NCBI RefSeq assembly: GCF_949628215.1
Contig: NC_134282.1
Location: forward strand, 20,874,723-20,938,722
Length of the DNA: 64,000 nucleotides
DNA from: Phalacrocorax aristotelis
Taxonomy: Eukaryota > Chordata > Aves > Suliformes > Phalacrocoracidae
Direction of reading: 5' to 3'
The notes under the pieces were generated by a model. That model saw nothing but the letters and a program-made list of their open reading frames with translations, did not search any database and was not told the origin of the DNA. Below, piece after piece: positions 1 to 14,100 of the stretch (positions are counted from its first letter, which is position 1; each line of letters starts with the position of its first letter). Made by a program: the position numbers and the translations under genes.

Positions 1-2924
1 GCCAGAAAGATGTTTTTGCTTATATTTTGAGGCTGAAATCAGGAGATGACTCACGCTGGGGCCTGATAAATATGCCACAAAGCAGTTTAAGTATGAAAGC
101 ATAGTCATCTTGTGGATTGATCTCCCCATGGTGGAAATCTCAGTCTTGCTGACCATGCTCAGCAACATGATGTAAACCATGTGCTTCAGGTAGCTCTTCC
201 CTTAGAAACAGTGGCCTGAAGTTCTTTTTAGTATCTTGGTACCATGAGAACAATTATGGAAGGCATCAAGACTGATTACCAGTAAGTTCTGAACTGAAGA
301 CCCCTGCTCAAGGCTGTGTATATGTAGTGGTCTCAGCATGTGGCTAGGAACTGTTTGTTTGTGAGAAATATTAGTTGTCAGCAGACTGTGACAGCTGTAA
401 ATGCTGCTAGAGACCACAGTGCTAGTATTGAGAAATGCTGGTACCTCTTAGCTCTCTTAGTTCAGATGATGGGCAGATCATACAAATTCACATTCATCAG
501 CTATGCAGCTTTGACCAAGCTTTGTTTTCTTCTTAAATGCTCTTATTACTTAACAACTTGAACTTGAAACAACTATTCCTGCAGAAGGGCATGTTGTGGC
601 ATTTAGTGGTGGTCCTCACTGCTGCTGAGGTGTCTATGTCATCTGGTCTGAACTGCAAGGTTCTGTTGGCCAGAAGCTGTGAGTGCCTTTTGAGGTTTCT
701 TGTCCTGTTTTAATAGGAGAGGGGCAGTCTCTGTCACTGGCTCTGACAGGAAGAAAAACAAGAGGAGAACTGAACAAACCTCTGATTTTCCCTCTTCCAT
801 TCTATTACCTGTTTATAGCCTTAAGCAACCTAAGAAATTCTATGTAGAAGTTGGTAGATTTATCTGTTAGCTCTATGTCTCCATCTTGCTATGTACTTCC
901 CCTTCCAGAAGGAGTAGTTCATGTAGCTTTCTCAGCAATGAAGCAAGCTTGAGCCCTCCAGCTGCTCTGGCAGCTCAGCTTAAGAGGCTGCTTTCCCAGC
1001 TAATTGCCTACTTCCTCTGCTGAGGTTCGTCATCTGTGTTACAGAAATAGCGATGGACTGTGCGGAGGCTTCTCAGCCAATGCAGCTCACAACTCAGCCT
1101 ACAAACTTTCAGTCTGAACTGAATCAGATGGTTTAATATACCAGATTGTGACCTGCTCTTGCAGGATCCTTGTGCATAGTTCATACTCAGTTGTCCCTTT
1201 TTCCTATGGAAACTTAAGTCTTGCCTTTCCAGAAACCTGTAGTAAAACCAGTGTGATTAGTCAGAGGTGAGGACAGATTGATGAAAAGAGTGTGTTTTCT
1301 TAAACACAGGTCTTTTAAATAGCTGTTAATTTTCTTACTAACCAGTTCATCTAAGTCTTGCAGATGACTGAGGAGGTGTCCATCTGAGTATAGTTAGGGT
1401 TCTTGGCACAATGCTTCATTCCTGTATCCTTATACTGGGTGTGATTCCTGCATCCTTACAGTATCTGACTTCTTATACTTTTGTGGTTGGCTGCTTCTGT
1501 AGCTAGGGAGGGGAAAAAGATGAATATAAGTAAACACCTATATGCTGTAAAGAAAAATGTAAATATCCCTATCCTTTTTGGGTAATCTTTAAGCTAGTTC
1601 CAAAATAGTTGAAATCTAGTGTCTGATGTTTCTGTGAGCCTAAGTTTGTTTCAGTGATGTTGTCCTGGATGTAGAAAATCAATATTTTTTTTCCTCTTAA
1701 ATATTAACTTTATTCCTTAGCTACATTACATTTTAAGAGTTACATTTGTTATCTAGTGTTTCAGGTGAGAACAGGGTTTCTAAATTCACTTGCAAACCGG
1801 AAGCTGTTTGATTATAAATGTTGGACAGTATGATTAATAAATAAAAGGCTAGTCACCTATCACTCTGCAGATCTCCAACCACAGATGAAGTAAATAGAAC
1901 AGTGTTCCTGATCTCTCAATGTATGTTGTCAGATGGTAGTATTCTCTAGATACGAATGCTTTAAGTTTCAGATCTTGGATATCAATGAGTTTGTGTAAGT
2001 ACAAGTTCTTATAAAAGTTCTTATTATGGACAGAGAATACTGCAGTTATTACAATTTTTATGGTGAAATGAATGCATCAAATACAACTCTAACTCGACAG
2101 AACTGCCAACACTGTTATTACCATAGACTTACTTCTTGTAGTAGGAAAATAATTCAACATTGCTAAGTTTTTACTTACTTGTCTTCAAGAAACCTCACTT
2201 AAAATAATGGTGTTTGGAAGACTGAGAGCCTGTCTCTTACTTGTTACAAGTTGGGCATCTATAACCAAAACATGCGTAGGCTTTGGTCAGATATCTTCTG
2301 GCTGATATGTCCTGCCATCTCTCCTGGCTTCCCAGAGGTATAAAAATATTATTGCTACATAGAAAACCCCATTTTCAGATATGCTGTGGTTCAATCTGGG
2401 TTTACAGCACGTGGAATGATGGGAACTAGGCTTCATAGGGTGTTTAATAGGAAACACAAGTGCCTCTCTTGTAAAGTAAACTAAACCTAAAAGGTGTAGA
2501 ATCCAAAGGCAAACAATTAGCCATCTTCTACTCTGCAGCAGCTTGCATGCCTTGTCAAAGCTCTACTGAAATTTTCACTATTGGTTTGAGGACTTGATTC
2601 TGTTTTCAGCTTTTTTTTGCAAAGATTTTTTCTTTTGCTTGACAGTTCTCTAGGTCTGAGTGCTCCAGATACTAATATCTTAACCCTTCTGAAGAAGGAT
2701 CTGTATTGGGGAGGTCTCAATGTTCGATCTGCTCAAGCACAGCTCATCACACAGTCTCAAAGTGGCCATGTCCACAAGGCTATTTCTTCTCTCTCAGCCT
2801 GGCTTGTGCAGGAGATGGGGCACGTATCGCTGGCCAGCAGATGAAAATTTCACTGGGGAGCAAGTTTCAGTTTGTTCTGCGGGGGTGTAGAGGTGCAAGA
2901 GTCCTGCTATCAGATGAGTCCTGC

Positions 2925-3381
2925 ATCAAGGACCACAAAAATGATCCAAGGGCTGGAGCATCTCTCCTGTGAGGACAGGCTGAGAGAGTTGGGGTTATTC
3001 AGCCTGGAGAAGAGGAGGCTGTGGGGGAGACCTTATTGTGGCCTTTCAGAACTTGGATGGGGACAATCTCTTTAGCAAGGCCTGTTGTGACAGGACAAGG
3101 GGTAATGGTTTTAAGCTGAAGGAGGGTAGATTTAGCCTGGATATATTGGAAAGAAATGAGGGTGGTGAAGTGGTGGAACAGGAGAGGTTCTGAAAGTCTG
3201 GAGAAGAGGTTGAAAGAGAACCCAGAGATTCTGGACTCTAGAATCCCAGAGAGGTTGTGGAGGCCCCACCCCTAGAGACATTCAAGGTCAGGCTGGACAG
3301 GGCTCTGAGCACACTGCAGGGGGGTTGGACTAGATGAACCCTAAAGGTCCCTTCCAACCCAAACCATTCTATAATTCTTTG
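2925..3381 (+). repeat. CR1 LINE 3' end, truncated
   Basis: This is the typical avian CR1 3' region in sense orientation. It starts near the words for 'atgatccaagggctggagca', continues through the 'ttcagcctggagaagagga' block, and ends with 'ggttggactagatga', 'ccttccaaccca' and two copies of the terminal 8-mer (ATTCTATA ATTCTTTG, 3366-3381). The element is 5'-truncated, as most CR1 copies are, and no reverse transcriptase frame remains. Compared with the consensus as I remember it, about 60 bp are inserted near 3183-3244, and a block is missing between 'gctctgagcacac' and 'tgcagggggg'. The exact left edge is uncertain. Confidence 0.9.
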
Positions 3382-6300
3382 AATAAGGGTTTCCCCTTAA
3401 TATTCTTTAAGGAAGAAAAGAAGGTCAAATACTACAGCAGAAGTGAGTGTTAAGGTAAAGGTGGTGGTGAGGGACCTGAGTTGGTAAGACACCAGCCATT
3501 ATTGGTCTAGCACCTTGTGGAGTTAGTTCATGAATCTGTACTTATGCAGCCCATTACCAAAGAGTTAATACCCTGTACCTTATTAATGGGAGCTTGCAAT
3601 CCCGTAGGTTTGCCTTTGGCTCTTAATGAGCTTGTATTTGCATAGTGAGCATTGTTAATGTACAGTAAATGTGGGAACTGTGGTTCCACAAGGCTTTTCC
3701 TCCACAAAAACTTAAAATGGGAGCCTGGGTTATGGACCTGATGGTAAGTTTTAGGCAAATGCTTTAGTCATTGAACCATCATTCCCTCTACTGGGGTGAA
3801 TGCAGAGCAAGAGGGTATAGCTTCACTGCCATGTTGTGAAACACTACTGTGCTGCATCTTTTGGGGAAACTGGTTCTGCAGCATTAGTCATGATGGGCTG
3901 ACTGTCCCATGCTGTTTCTTCATTATGTTAAAATAACCATGGTGCATGAAGAACTTCAGATCAACAAAACCACTTCTTTAATAAAGTGACACCAGTAAAT
4001 TGAAAACATAATTTTCTTTAGTCTTCCTGATACTGTAAGATCTTAGAGAAGGCTGTGGAAACTCTGCTTTAAATACATAAGTAAACACATAGAAACTCTA
4101 ACAATAGTTGTTGAGCATACTGTAATGAGAGGAGACAGATAAAATTTGAGAATGGTGGTAGAACTGTAGAGTCCCAGAATCATTTCCATAAGCCTCCTGC
4201 CCTGTGGTATCAGCAAACTTTATATTTGCTTCATGAAGCAGAGCTCAAGTTGGCTTTTTCAAATTATATATGAATGAGGGACGGAAGCAAAAAATACATA
4301 AATGCTTATCTGTGTACTTGAAACTCTGAATAGTGCTTGTGTAGCTGTCATACAGTTACAACTAAGTGTTGAAATCAAAAGCTGCCACTGGTCAACTTTA
4401 CAAAGACCAATTTTACATCATGCAGTGAACTAGCATGAGCCACCACTAAATGCCATAGAAGACACATACTAGTGAGAATCAGTCTGGCTTATGAACAGGA
4501 GACAGGAGAGTACAGAAAACTTTAAATGGAGCTTCTCTGTGCTTCATGCAAAACAAACTCCCAAGATATGGTGCTCAGGAGTCTTCATAAAGAAGCACTA
4601 AAATCTAACTTTCTGCTCATGTGGGAACTGTGCTTGGACAAAAAGATGGTTCCTATCTGGGGCCAGCCAGTTTTACAAGCCGGTGTTCTGGGAAATTCCC
4701 CCATGGCAGGGGAGGCTGGTTGAACACAGCTGAACGGGAGGTGTTCCAGGTGGAGATGATCCATCTTGGAACAAACACAAATGCACTAACAGAGAATTAG
4801 AAATAGCAGAGAAAGGGTTAAAGTTGAGAGAGGAAAGCCTCAGGACCAGTACCATGTTCTTTGCACTTGGGTGCAAGGTTGGTGGTAGTGCCTGAAGTCA
4901 GACCAATATCTTAACATACAAGATTTAAAAAAAAAACCTTCTGACTTATCTCTGTGTACAAGTTATGCTTATCTCATGTTGACAGTAACTTATTCCTCTA
5001 CAGAGCAGTGTATCGCTAAGCTATTTAAAAGCTAGCAATCATTCTTTCTTAGTAATGCTCTGCATATACTAAACCTTCCAGGTATTGAGTAATAAAAATC
5101 TGTTTTGCTGTATTAGATACTTTTCATGTGACCTGATATGTTGATATAACATGTTTTTTAGTTTTGTATCTATGGGGATGTCTGTGGGGTTTTTTCCTCA
5201 CTCCTTTAAAGCAGGAAGCACTGGAAGGAGTTGTTAGATGAAAGGGAAGAGCCAACATTCAGGATGTACCAGAAAACCTGGAGGAAGATGAAACATTTCA
5301 CGGTTCTGTTGTGTGGAGGAAGCCACTTCTATATTCAGACCATGGATCCTGCTGCTCTGAACCCAAAAGTGTGTTCAGATGTAGCAGAGGCCAAGTAGCA
5401 TGGCAGGAGAGGCTGCTGAAGCTGGAGGCTTTGGGATGTAAAAGGCTTAGGCAGAAGGGGAGTTGCAAAAATACAGGTGGGGGGCAGAGAAGCCGCCTAC
5501 CAACAGGCTTGAGTGTTTTAATATGCTGCCAAGTGTGCATCATCTGAAAAACAAGACCCAGCATGTGACCTTCCTATTGCAACCAGAGTGGCCTCATTGC
5601 TTTGTAGAAACAATTGCTGTGTGCTCAGCCAGCTCCTTAAATGACTGTTAACAAGTTTAGTTGAGTATTTATTCAGTCCTGCTGGAGAGGATTAGTTAAA
5701 TGCCTAAAGTGAAATTACTTTCTTTGAGCTCACATGTCAGTTGAAATAAGACTTTTAAATTAGCATAGATGGCACAGACAAGAAACATCAACATCTCAAA
5801 CTTGAAGTCCCTGAATGTTCGTGCCTGCCATGTGGGCTCAGGGACTCTGAGCTTTTTGGGTTTGATACAGTGAGACCAGCAATGCTGCAAGTCTGCTTTT
5901 TAGTTTTACTATGTTTAGCTGTGCTTGCTGCTGTTTTAGTTACAGCTATTGACAGAAGTGAAGTCTGATGTCTAAACTTCCTTATGCTTGATATGTCTTT
6001 AAAGGCAATGCAGAATCCATTTTGCAGCTGCAAATATGAGCCATTTGGGTCACACCTTATTGCTATTGAAGTCAGGCTTCAAAATAAACACTTGGAGGTG
6101 TCTTGTAGGAAACTATCATACATACAGTACTTAGTGCAGTTGGTACAGATATCTAAATCTGTACAACTCACTATTTCTTCCTCAATTCACTTCAAAGTGT
6201 TCTTCAGGCTCTCTGGGGCAGGTCTCTTCTCTAACTTATATTTTAAATCTGGGTATTTTTTCATCTCACATTTTTGCCTCTGTTCTCAACCCAAGCTCAC

Positions 6301-7420
6301 TTCTCTTCTTTGTCTTGGGAAGAATGCAGCAGCTTGGTCTGGCTTTCTGAAAATGAAGTCCTTCCTAAGCTTGTCCTTTCCTGTAGGAGGATCTCCATGC
6401 TCAGCAGCTTTTTCAGCCTGGGGCTGAAGACTTAACTTCTCCCTGTTCCACCAAATGCCTTTCTAGAGCAGATCAAACAGCCTGTATTAATGCAACTTTG
6501 CTTTGTACCAAGCGTTCTGCAAATGGCAGGCTGAAAGCATCGTGTCCTCTTTGTTGACATAAATACTTCCATAATAACTTCAGCCAAAAGCTTAAACTAT
6601 GCATTGTGTGGGTGATCTGAATAGCTGCGCCTAGTGAGAGTTGAGTACACTGCCTAGCATGTATGAAGGTTAGTGTTTGCAACACCGGCTAGAGGATGAG
6701 GTCATCTGGATATTGGTAGCCTGAAGCTATTTCATCATCTGTCATGAAGCAACACAAAATGCAGATACAACACTGGTGGTGTTCTCCTGCCTTCCCTAGA
6801 GTTCTGTGCCTGACTGGACTACTTGTATAAAAATATGCAGTGGCTTAAACTAGGCTCTGCGGTTTGATATACGTAGTAACTGCTAATTTTCATGGTGTAC
6901 AGTATGTGATATGGTGCTGCTCAGTGAGGCAGGTGGCATAATGGAGTTCTTGAAATGCTTGCTGTGGCCAAAGCAATCTCTCATACAGCTGAATGCATGA
7001 TGCTGTCATCTGTTTTGTTTTTTTTTCTTTTTTTTCCCCGAAACTTTAGCATTAGGGTTAAGAACTGGATTTCTGTAACAAATCAAATTTGGTTTTTTGT
7101 TCTTTATTCTCTAGGTGTATTTCTTTGGGTCAGTGTCTGTTTAGAAGTTTAAGCTGCGGGATGTTGCCCTTCCTATAAGTTATCAATCTAAAAAGTGGGC
7201 AGCCTACTTTGAAGACAGTTTTTTTTTTTTTAGTCCAGCATCTGTCAAAAGCCCACAACTATGTAAATGAATTTGCCTATACACCTTCCTCCTTCCCAGT
7301 TAACTTCGTAAAAAAATAAAGGTCGTAGGCAAAGAAATGCCAAGTTTGTATTTTCGTTTGACTTTCTGAATCATTAGATTCAAATTTAACTATCACTAAG
7401 TTTTTTAGCTTCAGCATTAT

Positions 7421-7442
7421 GAAAGCTTGTTGAAAGCTTGTT
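7421..7442. repeat. 11-bp tandem duplication
   Basis: Two exact copies of GAAAGCTTGTT lie side by side in the SERPINE2 5' intron. No function is apparent. Confidence 0.8.
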
Positions 7443-10400
7443 GGTATTCTGTATAGCAGGTCAACTGTTTTCCATCCTACACATCCTACATCCTTTTGGA
7501 TTTTTTCTCCTTACACTCTACTTAAGCTGTTTCTTTGTTTCAGGATATGCAAATGCACTTCTTGTTTCTAAACTCCCTAGAAGTTGAATATACTGAAATC
7601 CATACCGGAAACATCAATAACATGAATGCCACTTCTACTCAGATGTGAAATGAGCTCCTCAGTTAGCTGGCTAAGCTATGCAATGCAAATGGCAGGGCCA
7701 AGAAGTGACTGCCCTGTAACTAATGCTGAGAAGCAGTTTTACTCTTTTTCCCATGCTCAGAGCACTGCACAACTTTGTTTCACTTCCTGAGCAGGGATCT
7801 GCTAGAGATTGTGCTCCACAATAGAGACCAACCTGCCTTAATGGCGTAGGAAGAGGTTAGATTAGCATGGAGACTTCTGGAGAAACCAGGTGTAGGAGGT
7901 GATAATTTTCCCCTGAAACAAAAAACCAAAACCAAAATTCTGCAGCAGTGGCCTTAGGAGCAGAGTTGGGTTGTTTGACAGGCTTTGCACATGTCTCGTG
8001 GAGAAGATGTAAGGCTGTTGGTAGCTGTCACCCTGAGTCTGGCAGGGGCTGTCACCAGTGAAGTAGAAAACTTGGGACTTGCAATATAGTGTGGTAAAGG
8101 CAAAGAGGAGAGAAATGTCTGACTACAATTAGGTTTGTGCAGATGCAGTACATAAATGACAATGAAACATTGCTTTACTTGACTTCATAGAAGTGTCACT
8201 CCTGTCTTTGCCTTCATAATATACTTATGGCAATGTAATGTGTCAAGGGTAGATGTGCTCAAAATAGCCCAATATCTTCTGGTTTGCTGGCTGAATCTGG
8301 TGGAGCTGCCTCAATCAAAAGCAGGGTTTTCAAATTACAGCTCAAATTGTGTGCTCTGTGATTGCGTTGTCTGTCGCTGTCCCCTGTCTCCATCACTACA
8401 TGGGGCAGGCTGTATTGCACCACTATTAACTGCCTGCTTCTAAGTGCATCTACTAAGAATCTCTAATAGTTGAGGTTTTTTGCTGAGGTACCAGGTAAAG
8501 GTAAAAGTTTCATTAATATTTGGATTAACCATTTTTGTTTCATCTGCCTGTTGGGTCTCCAGGTAGGGAGAAGAGATGGTCGCCAAACCACCAAAGAAAA
8601 CCCTTAAACCCAAAACCTAGCTTCTCTTGGAGTAGCAAACCAGTTGCCTCCTGCAAGGCAGCATTGCCATCAGTGTAGAGCTGCTGCCTGGGACAGAAGG
8701 AAGCCTTCCCCCTAAGAACAAAACTAGATATTTCAGGTGGGGTTTTTGTGCTAGTACCAAAGAACACTTAAGAATATTCCTTATACTTTATTAAAAATGT
8801 TAAGTTCACTTTTCCTGTCAGGCTGCTGGTCCTTCCCATGACTGACTTCCTGCTGTAGCAAGTGGTGTGGGGGGCAGGACAAATCTAGGGAGTGACTCCT
8901 GTAACCTGCCTCAGAGGGCTCAGGTGGCATTTGGGTTTTCCTCCTGCAGGTCTCGGCTGCAGCCACCCAAATCAGGTCTAGTTGTCTGACTAAGCTTGAG
9001 TAGTGCCAGCCGATGGCTGGTATAGAGTTCCTTTGGAAGGAATGGTACCTCAGTGACTCCAAAACTGCTTGGGGGACTAATATGTTGATGGGAAAGACTT
9101 AATTAGCAGGCAGGCTGTTAATCTCCTTTGTAGGACAGCATTTCCACTTTTTCTTGTGTAACTTAAATCAGTCCAACAGGTTCCTCTGGTCACAGCTATT
9201 CTAACAGTTGGGGGGGTGGGAGAGGAAGATGTCTCAGCTCTTGTGTTATTTCATGTTCAGCATTTGGTTTATTCTGGGCTGCAACAGCAAACTTTGATAA
9301 AGCCAATTCTGTCCCCTGAAATGGTGTAGAAGAAAGTGGAAATGCTGTATTTGTTACTTTCAAGTGTTTTAGCACAGCTAAAGTACATGCTATTAAAAGA
9401 TGATTAAATGAATCTGTACAAACACCAGCTGGTTTTCTGGTAATCAAGTGCTCCAGCATGGTTTGAACTTGGCAGCGTAGGTAGGCTGTGCAATGGCAGA
9501 GCTCGTTGGTGCAGTACGCCCTTTCATGTGAGTGGGAGGCAGCTGTGAATAACACCTCAGCTGAAATGCCTAAATGCTGTTTCTCTGCTGGCCTCCAGCT
9601 CCAGGGCTGCTGGAGCAGAAGAGCAAGTGTGCAGTGCTGAGCAGAGGGCTCAACAGGAGGAGACCTATTTTTAGTTTTTTGCATGTGGTATGCAAATGAA
9701 ACTTTAATTGGTTGTATACCTTCTGCAGCCTGATCAGCTTTTGGTGAACTAGGGAACTAGTTGACTCCTCAACAAGTTTGAGAGACTAAAGCTTAAGTGT
9801 GCTCTTAGCACCAAAGTCAGCTCAGTGAGAGAACAAGGGTTGCTTGTTAGGCTGAAGATGGAAGTGGGAACTCTGGAAATGTGCAGTGGACATGTCTTAA
9901 AATAAAAAATGTTGACTGAACTTCTCAAAGGTGAGCAGGGAACTTAATTTCCCAAAGTAGGAGATTATTGCATGACTATTCCTCTAAGTACCTGTTTGCC
10001 CTAACAAAAAAGGGGGTTGAGTACACCTCCATGAGGAAGAAGCACAGCCTAGTATTTTCCAATGCTTAAGATTTGGGCTTGGCTCTCTAATGAGTTGCTG
10101 AGAGGTCCTGAACACAATGTTGCTGCTGCATGTGCCTCAGATCCTAGGAGGTCATGGCTCTAACAACACCGAGTTCTGTTAGGTGTTGAGTCTGCAGATG
10201 AAGATTGGCCTGTTTGGAATGTGAAATTCCTTCTGTACTCATTAGCGACTGAATTTTCTTAAATGGAAAAAATACAGGCTAAAATCCAAACTTTAACTTG
10301 CATTTTAAAATCTAAAAGTCATCCTCTATATTCCCATCATGGAAAACGCTAGTTATGCAGCTAACTCTTATTATTCTAGGCAGGTGTAAATTCCGACAAC

Positions 10401-10867
10401 AGAAGGTCTGTTTGCATATGTATACATGCTTCTGTTCACTGCAGAAAATGATCTATAAAATGTACTGTGCATCACACCTTAGTGGGCGGGGACCATACCA
10501 CAAGGCTTCTCGGCACTAATTTATCCTAAAGGGCAGTTTAAATAGGATGCCAAGGCTCCATTTAACTGAACTGCCAAACTGACTTATGTGTGCTGGGAGG
10601 TAGTCTCCCAACTTGGTGGCTTTTGTCATGTTATATAGTCACGGTTACCTAGCTATTTTAAGATTACCTCTGCTTCTGGAAACCCTTAGACCTAAAATAC
10701 TGGTAGTAGTAAAATGCAAGTGTGAGTCCCATTGCCAGAGATCTGTGAATAGTGTGTGGAGCATGTGCAAGACTTGCCTGCTCTTTAGGTAAACAAGAGT
10801 TTAAGTTGAAAATAAAAATGCTGTACTTGTGAAAGCTGACTTAACTTCCCCTCTTTTTATCTTACAG

Positions 10868-10886
10868 GTATCTCCAACCAGAAATC
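10868..10886 (+). other. SERPINE2: SERPINE2 5' UTR in first coding exon
   Basis: Nineteen bases lie between the AG acceptor (10866-10867) and the ATG at 10887. The start context is moderate (A at -3 is lacking; the bases before ATG are AAATC). No upstream ATG occurs in this piece. Confidence 0.8.
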
Positions 10887-11142
10887 ATGAACTGGCACTT
10901 CCCACTTCTCTTTGCTCTTGGGACTTTAACATCTGTGTGTTCCCAGTTCAGTTTTTATCCTCTGGAGGAACTTAGCTCTGATGTTGGAATACAGGTCTTC
11001 AATCAGATAGTGAAAGCTAAGCCTCAGGACAATGTTGTTGTTTCTCCTCATGGGATTGCTTCAGTCCTGGGGGTGTTGCAGCTGGGTGCTGATGGCAAGA
11101 CAAAAAAGCAGCTGACAACCATGATGAGATACAGTGTAAATG
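10887..11142 (+). CDS. SERPINE2: SERPINE2 coding exon 1 (residues 1-85)
   Basis: Encodes the signal peptide and the N-terminal serpin helices, including the block DNVVVSPHGIASVLG and the start of the heparin-binding segment. The donor follows the first base of codon 86; GTCAGT is a somewhat weak donor. Confidence 0.95.
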
Positions 11143-14100
11143 GTCAGTAATTCTCAAGGTGGTTTTGGGTGTGTTTTGTCAGAATCCTCATGCTGTTTTG
11201 AGATGGCTTTCAAAGTGTGGTTGATTGCATCAGATACCAATTAACTCTGTTTACCAAAGCACAAAATGGACATGCTTGAAGTTAATTGGCAATTTGAGTA
11301 TGGACATGTACATATACTTGAACTAGCTTATAAGCAGCTTTGTTAATGACTTCAAGGCCCTGGCTAGAACTGCCTTCTTCCTTGCAAAATTGATTTTCCA
11401 GAATAGTGTTGATGGCAGTCCAGTGCCAGCGCTATGCAGGAAGGCTGTGCTATCCTATTTCAGGCTGCACTGAACAGCCCTTAATGTGCCATTCCTTAGA
11501 TAACAAGGCAAGAGAATACGTCTCATCACCACATTGAAAGCAATGCAATCCTAACCATAAAATTGATACTTTCACTCTGCTCTCCATCTTTGTTTACTTG
11601 TGTTTCTGCTGTCAGGATCCCTGAATCTGTAGTGCTCTCTTCTTGCAATAGCCGTTTCTGCTTGTCTCTGTGCCTGACACTGCATGCATCTGTGTTTATA
11701 TTCCTCTGCCAAAGTCTGCCCCTTGAGAGGGTCTAGGCTGAAGGTTCTTGCTGCTTTACTTTGCATGCTGAGTATTTTTGTGAGTGTTTGCCAGCAAGAC
11801 TTAACATCTTAGTGCCAACATTCTGCCTGCCTTCCAGGAATAGGAAACCCTCCAAGAAGTAAGTGCACATTTAAATCTTGAGCAGTATTGTCATATAACG
11901 TGTTGTCCTGTCTTCATTTGCTTTGCTGTTTTGGTTCTGGGTTTAAAGTATAGGAAAATGATTTGTCAGCTTAAGATCTAAATGTTGTAGCTTGAAATCT
12001 CTTCATGGGATAATCAACTCTAGGAACATTTGGATGTCTCAAAATAAGTACTTGCAAAAATTTTAAAGCATTATATCAACTGGTTTTATTTGGCCTGCAG
12101 ACTTTCTAAGCTTAACTATGAGACACAGAGGTTCTCAAACTCCTTAGAAGGTAGCCAGTACCTTGTTACAGATACCTGTTAAGGGATGCTACCTATTTCT
12201 TTGCACATACCTCCTCTGCTCTTGTTCATGATTGCCTTACAGTCCTTTGGCCACTACAGCAATTGCTTCTTTGGAAAGGTAATAGTTGGAAAGTATTTCA
12301 TTTATCTTTAGCTGTCTTTTAATGCAATTTAGCAGCTGGAAGCAAAGAGGAGAGCCAGCATCATGAGACCAGCCAGCTCTCCCTGGATCACCAGCAAGTG
12401 CTCCGTGGGCCACCAGTGGTCCACAGAATACAGTTTGAGAACCTCTGTTATGGTATGTTCTCCAAAAGAATTTGCCCATAATGTTGGAGAGTGAACATGT
12501 AGAAATTAGTACAAACAGTACTGCTAAAGCATTCATGATACATGAAACAGCAAAGCCATCTGAGGCTTTTTCTTATATGCAGCTAAGAGAATAACTCTGA
12601 ACTAATTTATTTGCTTTATAACTCTTATCTCAAGTTTGTCTACATAAGGAAGCAATCTGGAAATGCTTCTGCCTAAATTGTATTGGGAAACAGAGGGAGC
12701 CCATTAATAGTGGATGTGAGAACAGCCACCCAAGGATCCTGTGCAATGTAGTGGTTGAACATGAAGTTGCTTGCCTGGCAATAGCTTCCCTGTGTAGACA
12801 AGCACTCATTCATAAGCCATAACAACAGGGAGAACTGGGTATGGTGAACATAGCAGTTCTTCTGTGCTGCCATATGCCTTCTCTCATACAGTGAAGGAGC
12901 TAGCAAGCACTTGATACAAGCTGCTTTCAGGCCCTAAGGATCTTGACTGTAAGCACTGGAACCTATTGCTTTCCCATTTTTCTTTTTTAAAGGCAAGCTC
13001 ATGTGTTAAGGGATTGATTACTGCTTGAAGCTGATTTAGGCCAGGACCTAGTCTTTAAGGAAGCTAAGACCTGACTTGAACCTTATTATAGGAATCTTGA
13101 CAGCTTCTTTTATTCTCAGTAGATGGAAAGGAAGGATGGTGAGAAAACAACTTTTACTTTGCACTTGGAAGTTACCGACCACCTGCATATTCCTGCAGAC
13201 CTGTTGGCTCTGAGTGAGAAGGTTGAGCCCTTGACTTTCATTGTCACTGTCACAGAACTGACAGGTGACCTGGGCTTATGATATGAAATAAATTTTGGAA
13301 CAATCTCCTCTGTGGAAGAGCATTATTAGTATCTCAAGATTAAGACTTGAACCTCAATATTATCCCCAGCACTGTCTGTAGCGTTCTAAGCAGACAGCTA
13401 GAGCAGCAGCAGGTATCACAGTGAAGGTCATATTTTTGCTGGGAAACAGTGGTGTTCCTCTGACGAGAGATCAGAAATGGGTATTTTGGAAGGCCTCTCA
13501 GAATGCCTGCTTTGGTCTCTGTTTCTAGTCAGTACTTAATGTCTGACCTCTTATGTCATTAATACTTGCATATAAAGTAACTGTTTGTTCATCATCTTAT
13601 TCTAAATTAAACTTGTTCTTTCCAACTAGGAGTTGGTAAAGCGTTAAAGAAGATAAACAGGCTCATAGTCTCAAAAAAGAATAAAGACATTGTTACAATT
13701 GCTAATGCAGTGTTTGCAAAGAGTGGCTTTAAAATGGAAGTGCCTTTTGTTACAAGGAACAAAGAGGTGTTTCAGTGCAGTGTCAGGAGTGTGGACTTTG
13801 AGGACCCCAATGCAGCATGTGATTCCATCAACCAGTGGGTGAAAAATGAAACAAGGGGTGAGTATTGGCAAGTGCTTCTTGTGCATGGCAGGGTGGTGTC
13901 TGAAACATCTGATTTGGATGGAAATACTGGGGAAAGATGAGGAGGTAGAAAAAGCTCTGCCTTGCAGCTGAAAACTTCCTTTAAGCTGGCATTAGTGTGT
14001 TTTAAAGCTGGTGGGCCAGGAATCTGCAGTCTCACTGCCCCAGCAGATGTGCCTGTCTGGTGGCCTATATGTATAGTGTGTGTGCCCATCTGCCCATGGG

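Larger units (their letters stand above)
1..10867 (+). other. SERPINE2: SERPINE2 5' intron (3' part)
   Basis: No coding exon is recognisable here. The stretch ends in a pyrimidine-rich tract and an AG acceptor at 10866-10867, immediately before a short 5' UTR and the SERPINE2 start codon, so it reads as the end of the intron that separates a non-coding first exon from the first coding exon. That upstream exon is not visible and probably lies left of the window. Apart from the CR1 copy at 2925-3381, I see only AT-rich unique-looking sequence and short simple repeats. The open frames on both strands are short and resemble no protein I know. Confidence 0.7.

Noticed and set aside
2617-3075. Overlapping short frames near the CR1 copy
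   Set aside because: They fall in or beside the CR1 3' end, which is untranslated sequence in the parent element; no reverse transcriptase words are present.
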